From DATHZQ01 sp963823505 (lineage in GTDB: Bacteria; Actinomycetota; Acidimicrobiia; Spongiisociales; UBA5794), in contig CAWGLY010000005.1 in assembly GCA_963823505.1 (NCBI GenBank), positions 496,001-560,000 of the forward strand: a stretch of 64,000 nucleotides of DNA, read 5' to 3'. Made by a program: the position numbers and the translations under genes. The notes under the pieces were generated by a model. That model saw only the letters and a program-made list of their open reading frames with translations. It did not search any database and had not been told where the DNA came from. Shown piece after piece: positions 40,429 through 49,597 of this stretch; the first letter of the stretch is position 1; the number at the start of each line of letters is the position of its first letter.

Positions 40429-42597
40429 ATGCGAAAGGTCAGCCTGAGTATCACGGCGCTACCGCGCCGGATCGGGCGCAACACGTCGGTAGCGACCCGG
40501 CTCTCGCTGATTGTCCTCATCGTGGCGCTCTCCTCACTCGTGATTGCATCCGTCGTTGGCCTCGAGCGTGGCAATCAGCTTGCCGACCGAGTGGCACGCA
40601 ACGAGCTGAGTGCGCTCGCCGCTTCCCGCGCTGCGCAGGTCGAGCTATACGTCGAATCGCTGCGACGGACGGCGATAGCCCAGGCTCTCACCCCGAGCGC
40701 GGCCACAGCCATCCGGCAGTTCGGCGACGCGTATCGGGAGCTGCAGGCCCAGCGGCCTCCGGCGGAAGATGAGGCATTGCTGGCGGAGTACTACAACGGG
40801 ACCGTGGCACCGCAGCTCGAGGAGGTGCGTGGTCAGCCGGTGAGCGCCGCGAGCCTCGTCCCCAGCGACCCAGCAGCTATCTACCTCCAGGCGAACTATG
40901 TCATACCGGCCTCGACCAACGACGCCGCCTTCAATGCCGACGCCGGCGACGGCAGCACCTGGTCGGAGGTGAGTCGTAGCCTCAGCGGTGCGCTGAACGA
41001 GGTCGCCATCCGTAGCGACGTCGACGACCTGTACCTGATCGAAGCCGGCAACAACACGATCGTGTATTCCTCTTCGAACGGCATCGACTTCGCCACCAGC
41101 CTGAGGAGTGGGCCGCACAGCGGTACTGCGCTCGCCGCACTCGTGAATTCGCTCGCGGTGCAGCCTGAACGGGGCACGGCCGTGATCACGGACTACACCC
41201 GCTATGCCGCCGCTGGGGATCAGCCGAGCGTTTTCGTGGCAAGCCCGGTGATTGAAGACGGTGTTCTCGTCGGATTTGTCGCCTTTCGCATCGGTGCCCG
41301 TCAAATCTCGGCGATCACCACCAACGGCGAGTCCTGGGAGAACCTCTTCCCGACCGGCGAGACGTACCTCGTTGCTGCCGATGACCGATTGCGATCGGAT
41401 GCGCGAGCGTTCGTCGAGGATCCCGTGGGGTATGTGGAGGCTGCGTTGGCGGCAGGGACCCTTACCGAAGACGACGGCCGGTTCATGGAGGAGCTTGGTA
41501 CCACGACACTGTTCCAGCCGGTGGAAGGCGCCGAGGTCGACGCGGCTCTGAGCGGCGAGCCTGGGATTGCGGAAGAGACCAACTTCCTCGGCCACGAAGT
41601 GCTGTCGGCGTACCGCGGGCTCAACATCGACGGCCTGGACTGGGCGGTATTCGCCTCGGTAGACCGGGACGAGATCGACGCACCAAAGCAGGATTTTGTG
41701 CGGAACCTGCTGATTGCGATTGCACTCTTCATCGTTGCGATCACGTTCATCGCCATGAGGTGGTCGAGTCGCCTGCTCGAACCGCTGAAACGCATCTCGG
41801 CGGGCCTGCGGACCGTTCGTGCAACTGGCGTCACCGAGCTGGGCGCCGGATCGACGGCTATGCCGGACAACGCCCCGCAGGAATTTGCGGATTTTGCCTC
41901 TGACATCGACGCGATGATGGAAACGCTTTCCCAAGCCAACGCCACTGCCGAAGAGCGGATATCAGAGAGGAGAGATCTCTTGCGGAGGCTTCTTCCGCCG
42001 CAAGTGGTCCGCCGTGCCGAGTCCGGCGAACAAGACGTGCTCGACACCGTCGCCAACGCAACGGTGGCCGTTGTCGTTCTCCACGGCCTCGGCGCCCTGC
42101 TCCGCGGGGGTTCGGCGGGCGATGCCCGCACCTTCGTCGATCAATTCATCACCGACGCTGATGCGCTTGCGACCCAGCGCGGCCTCGATCGGGTGCGGCT
42201 CACCGGTGATGCCTACTACGCATCATGCGGCACCTCACGACCACATCTCGACCATGCACAACGGGCGGCGTGGTTTGTGCTCGACGTTCGCGAGTTGATC
42301 CGCGACCTTGCCGCAGACGAGAGCGTCGCCGTCACTGTGGGCGCGGGCCTCGATTCGGGACCAGTGACGGTGGGGCTGACGGGCGGCTCCCGGCTCGTGT
42401 ACGACGCGTGGGGGACAACCGTCCAGACTGCCGCCGAGCTTGCTCGCAGGGCCGCGCCGAGCCAGATCCTCGCGTCCGAGTCCACCCGCATGCAATTGCC
42501 CGCCAGCTTTGCGACCGAGGAGTACTCCGGCCCGACCGGCCCGACCGGCGTCGCGGTCGTCACCGGCCACGTGAGCGAGGCGGAACAGGTGTCGTGA
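40429..42597 (+). CDS. Membrane sensor with degenerate class III nucleotidyl cyclase domain
   Basis: 722 residues. TM1 is at about 26-48 (LSLIVLIVALSSLVIASVV), then a large extracellular sensor region of about 370 residues of Cache-like pattern, TM2 at about 425-445, a HAMP-like and coiled linker, and a C-terminal cyclase-fold domain (about 535-715). Class III cyclases need two metal aspartates. Here the first is replaced by H552 in VVVLHGLGAL, while the second is kept as D594 in LTGDAYYASCG. The transition-state Asn and Arg become Q666 and E670 (VQTAAEL). So catalysis is unlikely and a regulatory or nucleotide-binding role is inferred. The stop overlaps the channel gene's GTG (GTGA), so it is made together with the MscS-type channel. 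Confidence 0.85.
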   Translation: MRKVSLSITALPRRIGRNTSVATRLSLIVLIVALSSLVIASVVGLERGNQLADRVARNELSALAASRAAQVELYVESLRRTAIAQALTPSAATAIRQFGDAYRELQAQRPPAEDEALLAEYYNGTVAPQLEEVRGQPVSAASLVPSDPAAIYLQANYVIPASTNDAAFNADAGDGSTWSEVSRSLSGALNEVAIRSDVDDLYLIEAGNNTIVYSSSNGIDFATSLRSGPHSGTALAALVNSLAVQPERGTAVITDYTRYAAAGDQPSVFVASPVIEDGVLVGFVAFRIGARQISAITTNGESWENLFPTGETYLVAADDRLRSDARAFVEDPVGYVEAALAAGTLTEDDGRFMEELGTTTLFQPVEGAEVDAALSGEPGIAEETNFLGHEVLSAYRGLNIDGLDWAVFASVDRDEIDAPKQDFVRNLLIAIALFIVAITFIAMRWSSRLLEPLKRISAGLRTVRATGVTELGAGSTAMPDNAPQEFADFASDIDAMMETLSQANATAEERISERRDLLRRLLPPQVVRRAESGEQDVLDTVANATVAVVVLHGLGALLRGGSAGDARTFVDQFITDADALATQRGLDRVRLTGDAYYASCGTSRPHLDHAQRAAWFVLDVRELIRDLAADESVAVTVGAGLDSGPVTVGLTGGSRLVYDAWGTTVQTAAELARRAAPSQILASESTRMQLPASFATEEYSGPTGPTGVAVVTGHVSEAEQVS

Positions 42598-44138
42598 GCA
42601 GTCTCCTCGCCAACTCCAGCATTGCGTGGGCGGCGCTCGTCATCGTCTTGTTGCCGCTCCTGATCATCGGATCGAGTGAGTTCGAAGAGCGGCTGCGACA
42701 GCGTGATTCGCCCTTCCAGCCCTCAATCACGATCGTTCGCGTGTGGCTCGTCCCGGTGTTCACGCTCTGGATGCTCAGCCGCGCACTGCTTGGCCTCGAC
42801 CGCGGCAATCTCGTGGTTCGCCTGCTGGCAAGTGCGGTGCTGCTGGCTGGGGCCGCCGCTGCTCTGTCGGCGTTGCGAGTCGCCGTTGCCAACCTCGTTG
42901 CCAGGTCCCGGAGCGGAGATCGGAGGCAGGTGCCCCGCCTCCTGCTGGCAATGCCCAGGCTTCTCGTCATTCTCGCCACTGCATGGTTTCTCATCGCGGA
43001 AGTCTGGGGCGTCGACCTCTCGGCGGCACTCACTGCGCTTGGAGTGACGTCTCTCGTGATCTCGTTGGCGCTGCAACCGACGTTGAGCAGCATTGCCTCA
43101 GGCTTCACCCTGCTCGCCGACCAACCGTTCGGCCCCGGAGACTGGATCGAGGCGGACGGCGTCGAAGGCCATGTCGTCGACGTCAACTGGCGCAGCACCC
43201 GCATCAAGGACCGCAACGGTGACCTCGTCGTGATCCCAAACGGGCTGCTCGCAAACGCGACCATCACCAACTATGACGAACCCGGTCGATTGCACCGGGT
43301 CGTCGTTCCCGTGCAGATCGAGCGGACGGCACCCCCGACGGCCGCCAAAGCAATGCTGGAGGACGCTGCTCGCTCCACGCCCGGGGTTCTCGAAGACCCA
43401 CCACCGTTTGCTCGGGTCGTGCAGATCGCCGACCCGGTCGTCGACTACCAGACGTACATGTGGATCGACGACTATGCCATCGCACCACGCGTCAAGGCAG
43501 ACTTCGGCTCATTGGTCTGGTACCTGTCGTACCGGCACGGTGTTCCACTCCCCAATCCCGCACAGGACCTGTATCTCTTCGATGGCGCCAAGACGGCACT
43601 CGACGGCCGTATCACGTCGGCGGATCTTCGGCAGCATATCCTCCAGTCGCCGTTGCTCGAAGAGCTCGATGACGAAGTACTCGACGTCCTGGCGAACGCA
43701 GGATCGATCGGTTCCTATCAGCAAGGCGAGATCATCGCGCAAGGGGCCCAACAAGGCCTGATGCTGCTGCATCGCGGACAGGCCCGCCTTGTGCTCCACA
43801 GGCCCGGCGCTGAAGATCTCTTCGTGCTCGACCTCGAGCCTGGTGAGGTCTTCGGGGCACTTGACGAGCCGATCCAGCACGAATGGCCCGCGATGATCGT
43901 TGCTGCCACCGACTGCGAGATAGTGAGCTTTCCGCGCGATGCCGCAAGTCGCGCCCTGGCCAGTGCCACCGATCTCGCAGACGCTTTCGACCAACTCTCG
44001 CTGAGCAGGCGTCGCCGCACCGACCGTGTGATCCGCCGCGCTCTTCGCGACATGGCCCCGGGGGCCGGGTCCGCGGCCGGCGAGGCGGAGGCTCCGCCAA
44101 CGAGCCCGGCCGGTGGCGGTGACGAGGTGTCGCCGTGA
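42594..44138 (+). CDS. MscS-family ion channel with C-terminal cyclic-nucleotide-binding-like domain
   Basis: 514 residues from a GTG overlapping the previous stop. Four or so membrane helices are followed by the MscS pore and beta domain (TALGVTSLVISLALQPTLSSIASGF, then PGDWIEADGVEGHVVDVNWRST and VVIPNGLLANATITNY). After residue 340 comes a cNMP-binding-like beta roll: LEELDDEVLDVLANAG, YQQGEIIAQGAQQGLMLLHRGQARL, LEPGEVFGALDEP. The phosphate-binding cassette normally reads FGE(L/I)..L..xxRxA; here it is FGALDEPIQHEWPAMI, without the Arg, so cyclic nucleotide binding is uncertain. It lies between two cyclase-like sensors and is probably their effector. Confidence 0.9.
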   Translation: MSSLLANSSIAWAALVIVLLPLLIIGSSEFEERLRQRDSPFQPSITIVRVWLVPVFTLWMLSRALLGLDRGNLVVRLLASAVLLAGAAAALSALRVAVANLVARSRSGDRRQVPRLLLAMPRLLVILATAWFLIAEVWGVDLSAALTALGVTSLVISLALQPTLSSIASGFTLLADQPFGPGDWIEADGVEGHVVDVNWRSTRIKDRNGDLVVIPNGLLANATITNYDEPGRLHRVVVPVQIERTAPPTAAKAMLEDAARSTPGVLEDPPPFARVVQIADPVVDYQTYMWIDDYAIAPRVKADFGSLVWYLSYRHGVPLPNPAQDLYLFDGAKTALDGRITSADLRQHILQSPLLEELDDEVLDVLANAGSIGSYQQGEIIAQGAQQGLMLLHRGQARLVLHRPGAEDLFVLDLEPGEVFGALDEPIQHEWPAMIVAATDCEIVSFPRDAASRALASATDLADAFDQLSLSRRRRTDRVIRRALRDMAPGAGSAAGEAEAPPTSPAGGGDEVSP

Positions 44139-46252
44139 GTCGACGACGGAACCCGCGGCTGCGCACCGTCCTGACGAGGAACCTCGTCGGCGTCGCAGTT
44201 GTCGCGGTGTTGCTCCTTTCGGGCGTCAACTACGTCTTCGCACGCATACTGATCGACGATGGCGTCGAGTCTCAACTCGTCGGGCTGCGGGACTCTCGCG
44301 CCGAAGCGATCGAGAATGCCGTGTCCCTTGCGCAGTCGCGAGTGTCGACGCTGGCCGTCAACCCCAGCGTTGCCGACGCGCTGGTCGAGATGTCGGCGCA
44401 GTACGCCCGGCTCGATCAGGAAATCACGCCGTCGCAGGTTGAGGAGCTCGAGACGCTCTATGAGCTGGAAGTGCTGCCCCCGTTCATCGAAGCAGGTGCC
44501 AACCTCCCGCCGGTTGCCGACCTGGTGCCTGCCTCAAACGCGGGTCGCTACCTCCAGCTGACCTACATCGCCGGCAATCCCGCCGGATTCGACGAACGGG
44601 AGCAACTCGACGATGCGGGCGACGGGTCCGGCTATAGCGAGGCGCACCGGCAGTGGCACCCGTTGCTCCGTGAGCTCATGCAGGCCGCGGGCGGGTCCGA
44701 TTTGTTGTTGGTCGACGCCGCAAGCGGCGATGTCGTGTACTCGACCAAGAAGCGGATCGACTATGGAACGGACGCAGTCGATGGACCGTATTCAGAAACG
44801 GGCCTCGGCGAAGTCATCACGGGTCTCACCCGCGTTGCCATCGGCGACACGAGCCTGTCGGATAGCTGGTTCTACATCCCGACCGGGGGAGAGCCGGTCT
44901 TCTTCCTCGCAGCCGCAGTTCGCTCCGGTTCCGAGGTCATAGGGGCGCTCGTCACCGAAGTACCCGTCGGGAATCTGAACGCGATCGTGAGCGGCGGCCT
45001 GGCGTGGGAAGCGCTCGGGCTGGGCGACACGGGCGAGATCTACATCGTCGGCCCAGATCGGACGCTCCGATCCGATTCTCGACTGTGGGGTGAGGACCCC
45101 GACGAGTACCTCAGGAGGTTCGCTGAGCAATACGATGACCAACGGACCGCCGATCTCATACGCACAGTGGGATCGCCGGTGCTGTTGCAGCAAGTCGATA
45201 GCGAAGCGGTCACCGCGGGGTTGGACGGCGACGAGTTCATCGGCACGACGACCAACTATCTGGGCACGAAGACTCTGACCGCAGGTGGACCCCTCGTTCT
45301 CAGCGATCTCGATTGGGTGGTCATCGCCGAGCAGGCAACGAGCGAATCCAATGCAACGCTCGACTCGTATGTGCGCCGAATTCTCTTGGTGCTCGCCATC
45401 CTGGTGCCCCTGATCGCCGTCCTCGGTGCGCTTGTCGCCCGAAGCCTCACGCGGCCGGTCGAGGAGCTCATCGAGGCCGCAGACAACATCGCCGATGGCG
45501 ACCGCAACACCGCGATCCCTGACCTCGGACGCAATGAGCTGGGTGATCTCGCACGCCAGCTCGAACTTGTCGCGCGTCAGCTCGACGAGCGTGAGCAAGC
45601 CATCGTTGCGGAAGAAGAACGGATCACCGACATGTTGGTAGCCGTCCTGCCGGCCAGGCTCGTCGAGCGCGTCCGCGACGGGGAGCATGCCATCGACGAT
45701 GTCTTCGACACGGCAACGGTCATCTCGGCCACCATTGATGCGATGCCGGAAGCTACCGCCGCCGACCAGGACGTGGTCTTGGAGATGACGGAGCGGATGA
45801 ACGCGGAAGTCGAGGAGCTGATGGTACGCCATGAGGTCGAGCGAGTTCGCCGCTCGTCGGGTAGCCAGCTCTTCGTTGCAGGACTCGACCGCCATGATGC
45901 CGATGTTGAAAGAGCGGCAGAATTTGCGGCCGCCCTCGTCCAGATGGTGACCCGCGTCGGGAAGGAGTTCCAGCAGGAGACGACGGCACGGGCCGGTCTG
46001 TCGGCGGGTGAGATCGCCACCGGCGTGCTCGGCGGGAGCGCTGTCGCTTTTGGCGTGTGGGGTGACGCCGCCGGGATCGCGGGCACCCTGAGCTCGCTTG
46101 CCCAGCCCGGCCAGATCCTGGCCGACGGCAGTGTGCCCGCACAGCTTGGCCCCGAGTGGGACATCGATCCGAGCCCGGCCATGCCTGGCCTTGCCGAAGG
46201 GATCGATGCCTACCTCCTTCGCAAGACTACCCCTGCCGACTTGAAGCCGTGA
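44135..46252 (+). CDS. Membrane sensor with strongly degenerate cyclase-like domain (second paralogue)
   Basis: 705 residues from a GTG overlapping the channel stop. The plan repeats that of 40429-42597: TM1 (about 18-38), a sensor region with the same landmarks (LPPVADLVPASNAGRYLQLTY, GDTGEIYIVGPDRTLRSDSR), TM2 (about 412-432), a clear HAMP (SLTRPVEELIEAADNIADGD), a coil, and a cyclase-like C-terminus. Both metal aspartates are lost: T533 stands at the first site (VISATID) and S577 replaces the Asp of the GD turn (SSGSQLFVAG). The last motif reads WGDAAGIAGTLSSL, without the Asn and Arg. It is predicted inactive as a cyclase and may dimerise with the first sensor. Confidence 0.85.
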   Translation: MSRRRNPRLRTVLTRNLVGVAVVAVLLLSGVNYVFARILIDDGVESQLVGLRDSRAEAIENAVSLAQSRVSTLAVNPSVADALVEMSAQYARLDQEITPSQVEELETLYELEVLPPFIEAGANLPPVADLVPASNAGRYLQLTYIAGNPAGFDEREQLDDAGDGSGYSEAHRQWHPLLRELMQAAGGSDLLLVDAASGDVVYSTKKRIDYGTDAVDGPYSETGLGEVITGLTRVAIGDTSLSDSWFYIPTGGEPVFFLAAAVRSGSEVIGALVTEVPVGNLNAIVSGGLAWEALGLGDTGEIYIVGPDRTLRSDSRLWGEDPDEYLRRFAEQYDDQRTADLIRTVGSPVLLQQVDSEAVTAGLDGDEFIGTTTNYLGTKTLTAGGPLVLSDLDWVVIAEQATSESNATLDSYVRRILLVLAILVPLIAVLGALVARSLTRPVEELIEAADNIADGDRNTAIPDLGRNELGDLARQLELVARQLDEREQAIVAEEERITDMLVAVLPARLVERVRDGEHAIDDVFDTATVISATIDAMPEATAADQDVVLEMTERMNAEVEELMVRHEVERVRRSSGSQLFVAGLDRHDADVERAAEFAAALVQMVTRVGKEFQQETTARAGLSAGEIATGVLGGSAVAFGVWGDAAGIAGTLSSLAQPGQILADGSVPAQLGPEWDIDPSPAMPGLAEGIDAYLLRKTTPADLKP

Positions 46253-46394
46253 CTTGGGCAAGCGCCCAATGTCGAAGACGAGCGAGGAGAATCGCAAGCG
46301 TCGAGTCGAGCGGCATCGACCCTCATCTGAATCCGCCACAGACCGATGGCGGCTGCGATGTGCGAGCCCGAACGCCTGTGTAGCGATCAGACGG

Positions 46395-46676
46395 CTAGCG
46401 CGTCAACCTGTCCCTGTTGCCGTAGACGCCGCCGCCGTGGCTGGAGGCATCAGCAACGACCGCAAGACCCAGCCATAGCCAGTCGATGCCAATGACGGTC
46501 CCCCGCGGAGCAACAACGACGTACATCAGGGTCGTGAACGGCAGGAACAGGAACCCTAGGAACGGGACCCAGAACGAGCTGAACGCAGCCTCCCACCGCT
46601 CCATCGAGGCCAGCCACCAGATGAAGATCGCAGACCTCGGACCCAAGAGCACGAGGATCGCGAACAAGCAGCACAT
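46395..46676 (-). CDS. Small membrane protein (93 residues)
   Basis: GAGGGGAG lies nine bases before the ATG (MCCLFAILVLLGPRSAIFIWW). Two or three hydrophobic segments follow, with Trp-rich borders and a short basic end. It resembles small actinobacterial membrane proteins of unknown role. Stands alone, convergent with the cyclase-like operon. Confidence 0.7.
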   Translation of the reverse strand: MCCLFAILVLLGPRSAIFIWWLASMERWEAAFSSFWVPFLGFLFLPFTTLMYVVVAPRGTVIGIDWLWLGLAVVADASSHGGGVYGNRDRLTR

Positions 46677-46771
46677 CGTGGAAGCTCCCCTCGGGGTTTG
46701 ACGGGTCCCCAGCGTATCGCGCAGAGCTCGGCCGGTGTCGCCGCCCACCCGCCATGCGATACTTGCGGCCT

Positions 46772-47242
46772 ATGCCAGCCGCCAAGAAGCCCAAGCCGAT
46801 AGTCGGCTGGCGTGAGTTGCTCGATCTTCCCGATCTGTGCAGCACGCCCATCAAGGTCAAGATCGACACCGGTGCACGCACCTCTGCTCTTCACGCCTTT
46901 GGCCTCAGGGTGTCCGACCAAGCTGGGATCCCTCATGCACGATTTGAGGTCCATCCTCGGCAACGCTCGAAAGCCGATGCGGTTTCCGTCAGCCTGCCCA
47001 TCCATGCCTTCCGCAAGGTCAAGTCGTCCAATGGAAAGACGGAGGTTCGTCCCGTCATCATCACGACCGCCCGCCTCGGCCGAGTCGAATGGCCGATCGA
47101 AGTCACGCTGACGTCGCGTGACGAGATGGGCTTCCGGATGCTGCTCGGTCGAGCAGCTGTCCGCAACCACTTCCTCGTCAATCCTGGTCGCTCGTATCTA
47201 CAGTCCCGCCGTCCGTCACGAAAGTCGAAGCGACAACCATGA
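46772..47242 (+). CDS. RimK-associated ATP-dependent protease-like protein (PF05618, RimB/aspartyl-protease fold)
   Basis: 156 residues from the ATG that gives MPAAKKPKPIVGWRE. The GWRELLDLP opening and KVKIDTGARTSALHA motif, with the aspartate-protease-like DTGA, define the PF05618 family that accompanies RimK. The later LGRAAVRNHFLVNPGRSYL is the conserved end. In Pseudomonas such a protein (RimB) modulates or trims RimK products. Its stop overlaps the RimK start by four bases (ATGA). Confidence 0.9.
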   Translation: MPAAKKPKPIVGWRELLDLPDLCSTPIKVKIDTGARTSALHAFGLRVSDQAGIPHARFEVHPRQRSKADAVSVSLPIHAFRKVKSSNGKTEVRPVIITTARLGRVEWPIEVTLTSRDEMGFRMLLGRAAVRNHFLVNPGRSYLQSRRPSRKSKRQP

Positions 47243-48459
47243 AGCTTGCCGTCCTCTCACGCGCTCCGAACGTCTACAGCACCCAGCGGCTCAAGACCGC
47301 TGCGCTGGAGAGGGGCCACGACGTCCGTGTGCTCAACACGTTGCGCTTCGCGATCGACCTGTCGGGCGGAGAACCCGACCTGCAGTACCGTGGCAAGCCG
47401 CTCCCCGACTACGACGCCGTGCTTCCGCGGATCGGCGCATCCATCACCTTCTACGGGATGGCCGTGGTCCGGCAGTTCGAGCAGATGGACGTCTACACCC
47501 CCAACACCGCTGCGGGCATTGCCAACTCACGAGACAAGCTGCGGGCGATTCAGATTCTCTCGCGCCACGACATCGGTATCCCCGGGACGATGTTTGTACG
47601 CGACCGCGCCGATGTCCTGCCTGCGGTCGACAGGGTGGGAGGCGCTCCCGTCGTCATCAAGCTGCTGGAAGGGACACAGGGCATCGGCGTGATCCTCGCC
47701 CCCGACCGCAAGGTTGCGGAGGCCGTAATCGAAACACTGCACAGCAAGCGCGAGAACGTACTGATCCAACGGTTCATCGCAGAGAGCAGGGGCAAGGACA
47801 TTCGAGCGCTCGTCGTCGGTGATCGTGTCGTCGCCGCGATGCGGAGAAGCGCCGTCGGTGACGAGTTTCGATCCAACGTGCACAGAGGCGGCACGACCGA
47901 GGTCGTGGATCTGGATCCTGCCTACAAGCGTGTGGCAGTGCAGTCCGCGCAGATCATGGGGCTGCGCGTCGCTGGAGTGGACATGCTGGAGGGAGACGGC
48001 GGACCGCTCGTGATGGAGGTCAACAGCTCGCCGGGCTTGGAGGGCATCGAGACGGCCACGGACCTCGACATCGCAGGCGCCATCATCGACTACATCGCCA
48101 GCCAGGTGGCCTTTCCCGAGCTCGATGTCCGGCAACGCCTCACTGTCAGCACCGGCTATGGGGTGGCCGAGCTTCTGGTGCGGGAGGGTGCCGAGGTCCT
48201 CGGCAAGAGCATTGGGGAGTCGGGCCTGCGGGAGAAGGACATCGCAGTCTTGACCCTGACGCGGGGCACCCATGTCATCCCCAACCCGAAGTCGAGCCGG
48301 ATCCTCGAAGTCCACGATCGCTTGCTGTGTTTCGGTCGCCTCGAGGCGATGCGGGATCTCGTCCCTGAGCGCCGGCGGCGCCGGGCCAGACCGACTGTGC
48401 AACCGCTTCCTCAGGATCCCCTCGGTGACACGAGCGACACCGCAGGGTCTGCAACGTGA
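47239..48459 (+). CDS. rimK: RimK-family ATP-grasp glutamate ligase fused to a C-terminal TrkA-C (RCK_C) domain
   Basis: 406 residues. Residues 1-300 are a typical RimK ligase: MKLAVLSRAPNVYSTQRLK, PRIGASITFYGMAVVRQFE, the ATP-grasp lysine in VVIKLLEGTQGIGV, and the metal site GDGGPLVMEVNSSPGLEG. The family normally ends there. Here a further domain (about 305-370) reads GVAELLVREGAEVLGKSIGE, DIAVLTLTRGTHVIPNP and LEVHDRLLCFGRLEAM, a clear TrkA-C/RCK_C ligand-binding domain as in potassium transporters. A disordered Pro/Asp tail ends the protein. RimK adds glutamate residues to ribosomal protein S6 or makes poly-glutamate. The added domain suggests allosteric control by a small ligand, perhaps a cyclic dinucleotide. 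Confidence 0.9.
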   Translation: MKLAVLSRAPNVYSTQRLKTAALERGHDVRVLNTLRFAIDLSGGEPDLQYRGKPLPDYDAVLPRIGASITFYGMAVVRQFEQMDVYTPNTAAGIANSRDKLRAIQILSRHDIGIPGTMFVRDRADVLPAVDRVGGAPVVIKLLEGTQGIGVILAPDRKVAEAVIETLHSKRENVLIQRFIAESRGKDIRALVVGDRVVAAMRRSAVGDEFRSNVHRGGTTEVVDLDPAYKRVAVQSAQIMGLRVAGVDMLEGDGGPLVMEVNSSPGLEGIETATDLDIAGAIIDYIASQVAFPELDVRQRLTVSTGYGVAELLVREGAEVLGKSIGESGLREKDIAVLTLTRGTHVIPNPKSSRILEVHDRLLCFGRLEAMRDLVPERRRRRARPTVQPLPQDPLGDTSDTAGSAT

Positions 48460-49454
48460 CCACCCGGAAGACCCGCGCACCTCGGCGTGCGCCCTTCTCG
48501 ATCGCAGACCGGACCATCGCCGCCGGCAAGAAGGCAAAACTCGAGCTCCCCATCGCCCGCCTCATGTCGGGAACCCCCGTGGCACTCCCGGTCCTCGTGC
48601 TCCATGGGGCATCGGATGGTCCAGCCGTCTGGGTGACGAGCGCAGTCCACGGCGATGAGATTTGCGGTGTGGAGATCATCCGCCGGGTGCTCCCGAGTCT
48701 CGATCCCCTCGCAATGGCGGGCACTGTGGTCGCCGTGCCGGTGGTCAACGTCCACGGCTTCAACACGGGGGACCGGTATCTGCCGGATCGGCGCGACCTG
48801 AACCGCTCGTTTCCAGGCTCTTCGCGCGGATCCCTGGCCTCTCGCCTCGCCAACTTGATCATGGTCGAGGTCATCGCCCGCTGTTCAGTCGGTATCGACT
48901 TGCACACCGGCTCAGACGGCAGGATCAACCTGCCACAAGTTCGCGCCAACTTGGACGACCCCGCCACTCTCGAGCTGGCGAAGGTCTTCGGTGCACCGAT
49001 CGCCATCCACTCCCGCACACGGGACGGGTCACTGCGCCAAGCGGCAACTGAGGCCGGTTCAACGGTTCTTCTCTACGAGGCTGGGGAGGCCCATCGTTTC
49101 GACGAGGACGCAATCGCGACGGGTACGGCAGGCGTGCTGCGAGTGTTGCACCACCTCGGTGTCGCCCCTGACGTCGTGGGGCCTGCATCCCGAGTGGCGA
49201 TCTCCCGCACCTCCAGATGGGTTCGCGCGTCCAGCAGTGGAATCCTCCACCTGGATGCGGGCCTGGGAGCAGACGTCAAGAAGGGAACCAAGCTGGCCAC
49301 TATTCACGACCCGTTCGGGAAGCGGCTCGGGAACGTTCCGGCACGCACCGACGGGATCATCGTCGGCCACACCCAGAACCCATTGGTCAACCGCGGGGAC
49401 GCGGTGGTGCACATCGCACAACTCGACGATGCCGAGAGCGTGAGCGGCCCATGA
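48456..49454 (+). CDS. Succinylglutamate desuccinylase/aspartoacylase-family zinc deacylase
   Basis: 332 residues from a GTG overlapping the RimK stop. The zinc site is visible as SAVHGDEICGVEIIRR (His and Glu ligands) and CSVGIDLHTGSDGR (third His), with the catalytic Glu in TVLLYEAGEAHRFDE. A C-terminal biotin-lipoyl-like sandwich begins around SGILHLDAGLGADVKKGT. Members cleave N-acyl amino acids or amides. In a RimK operon it may act on glutamyl or acyl-glutamate products. Last gene of the three. Confidence 0.88.
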   Translation: MTTRKTRAPRRAPFSIADRTIAAGKKAKLELPIARLMSGTPVALPVLVLHGASDGPAVWVTSAVHGDEICGVEIIRRVLPSLDPLAMAGTVVAVPVVNVHGFNTGDRYLPDRRDLNRSFPGSSRGSLASRLANLIMVEVIARCSVGIDLHTGSDGRINLPQVRANLDDPATLELAKVFGAPIAIHSRTRDGSLRQAATEAGSTVLLYEAGEAHRFDEDAIATGTAGVLRVLHHLGVAPDVVGPASRVAISRTSRWVRASSSGILHLDAGLGADVKKGTKLATIHDPFGKRLGNVPARTDGIIVGHTQNPLVNRGDAVVHIAQLDDAESVSGP

Positions 49455-49597
49455 CGCGCACCCTTCGTAGCGGGCGGCTCGGCGTGCGCAGGCCCTCCGT
49501 TCGCGAGCAGCCGATCGCGGCGACGCCGATCACGCCGTTCTGCACACCGTCGATCGCCTCAGACATCGCAGGTCCCTTCCCCTGAGAGCTCGAGGCA

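Noticed and set aside
44792..46339. Minus-strand frame of 515 codons
   Set aside because: Antisense to the second sensor gene, whose HAMP and sensor motifs are clear.
49387..49569. Minus-strand frame starting MSEAIDGVQNGVIG
   Set aside because: It has a fair ribosome-site-like GAAGGGA upstream but overlaps the end of the deacylase gene antisense and turns into Arg-rich shadow sequence; not enough support.
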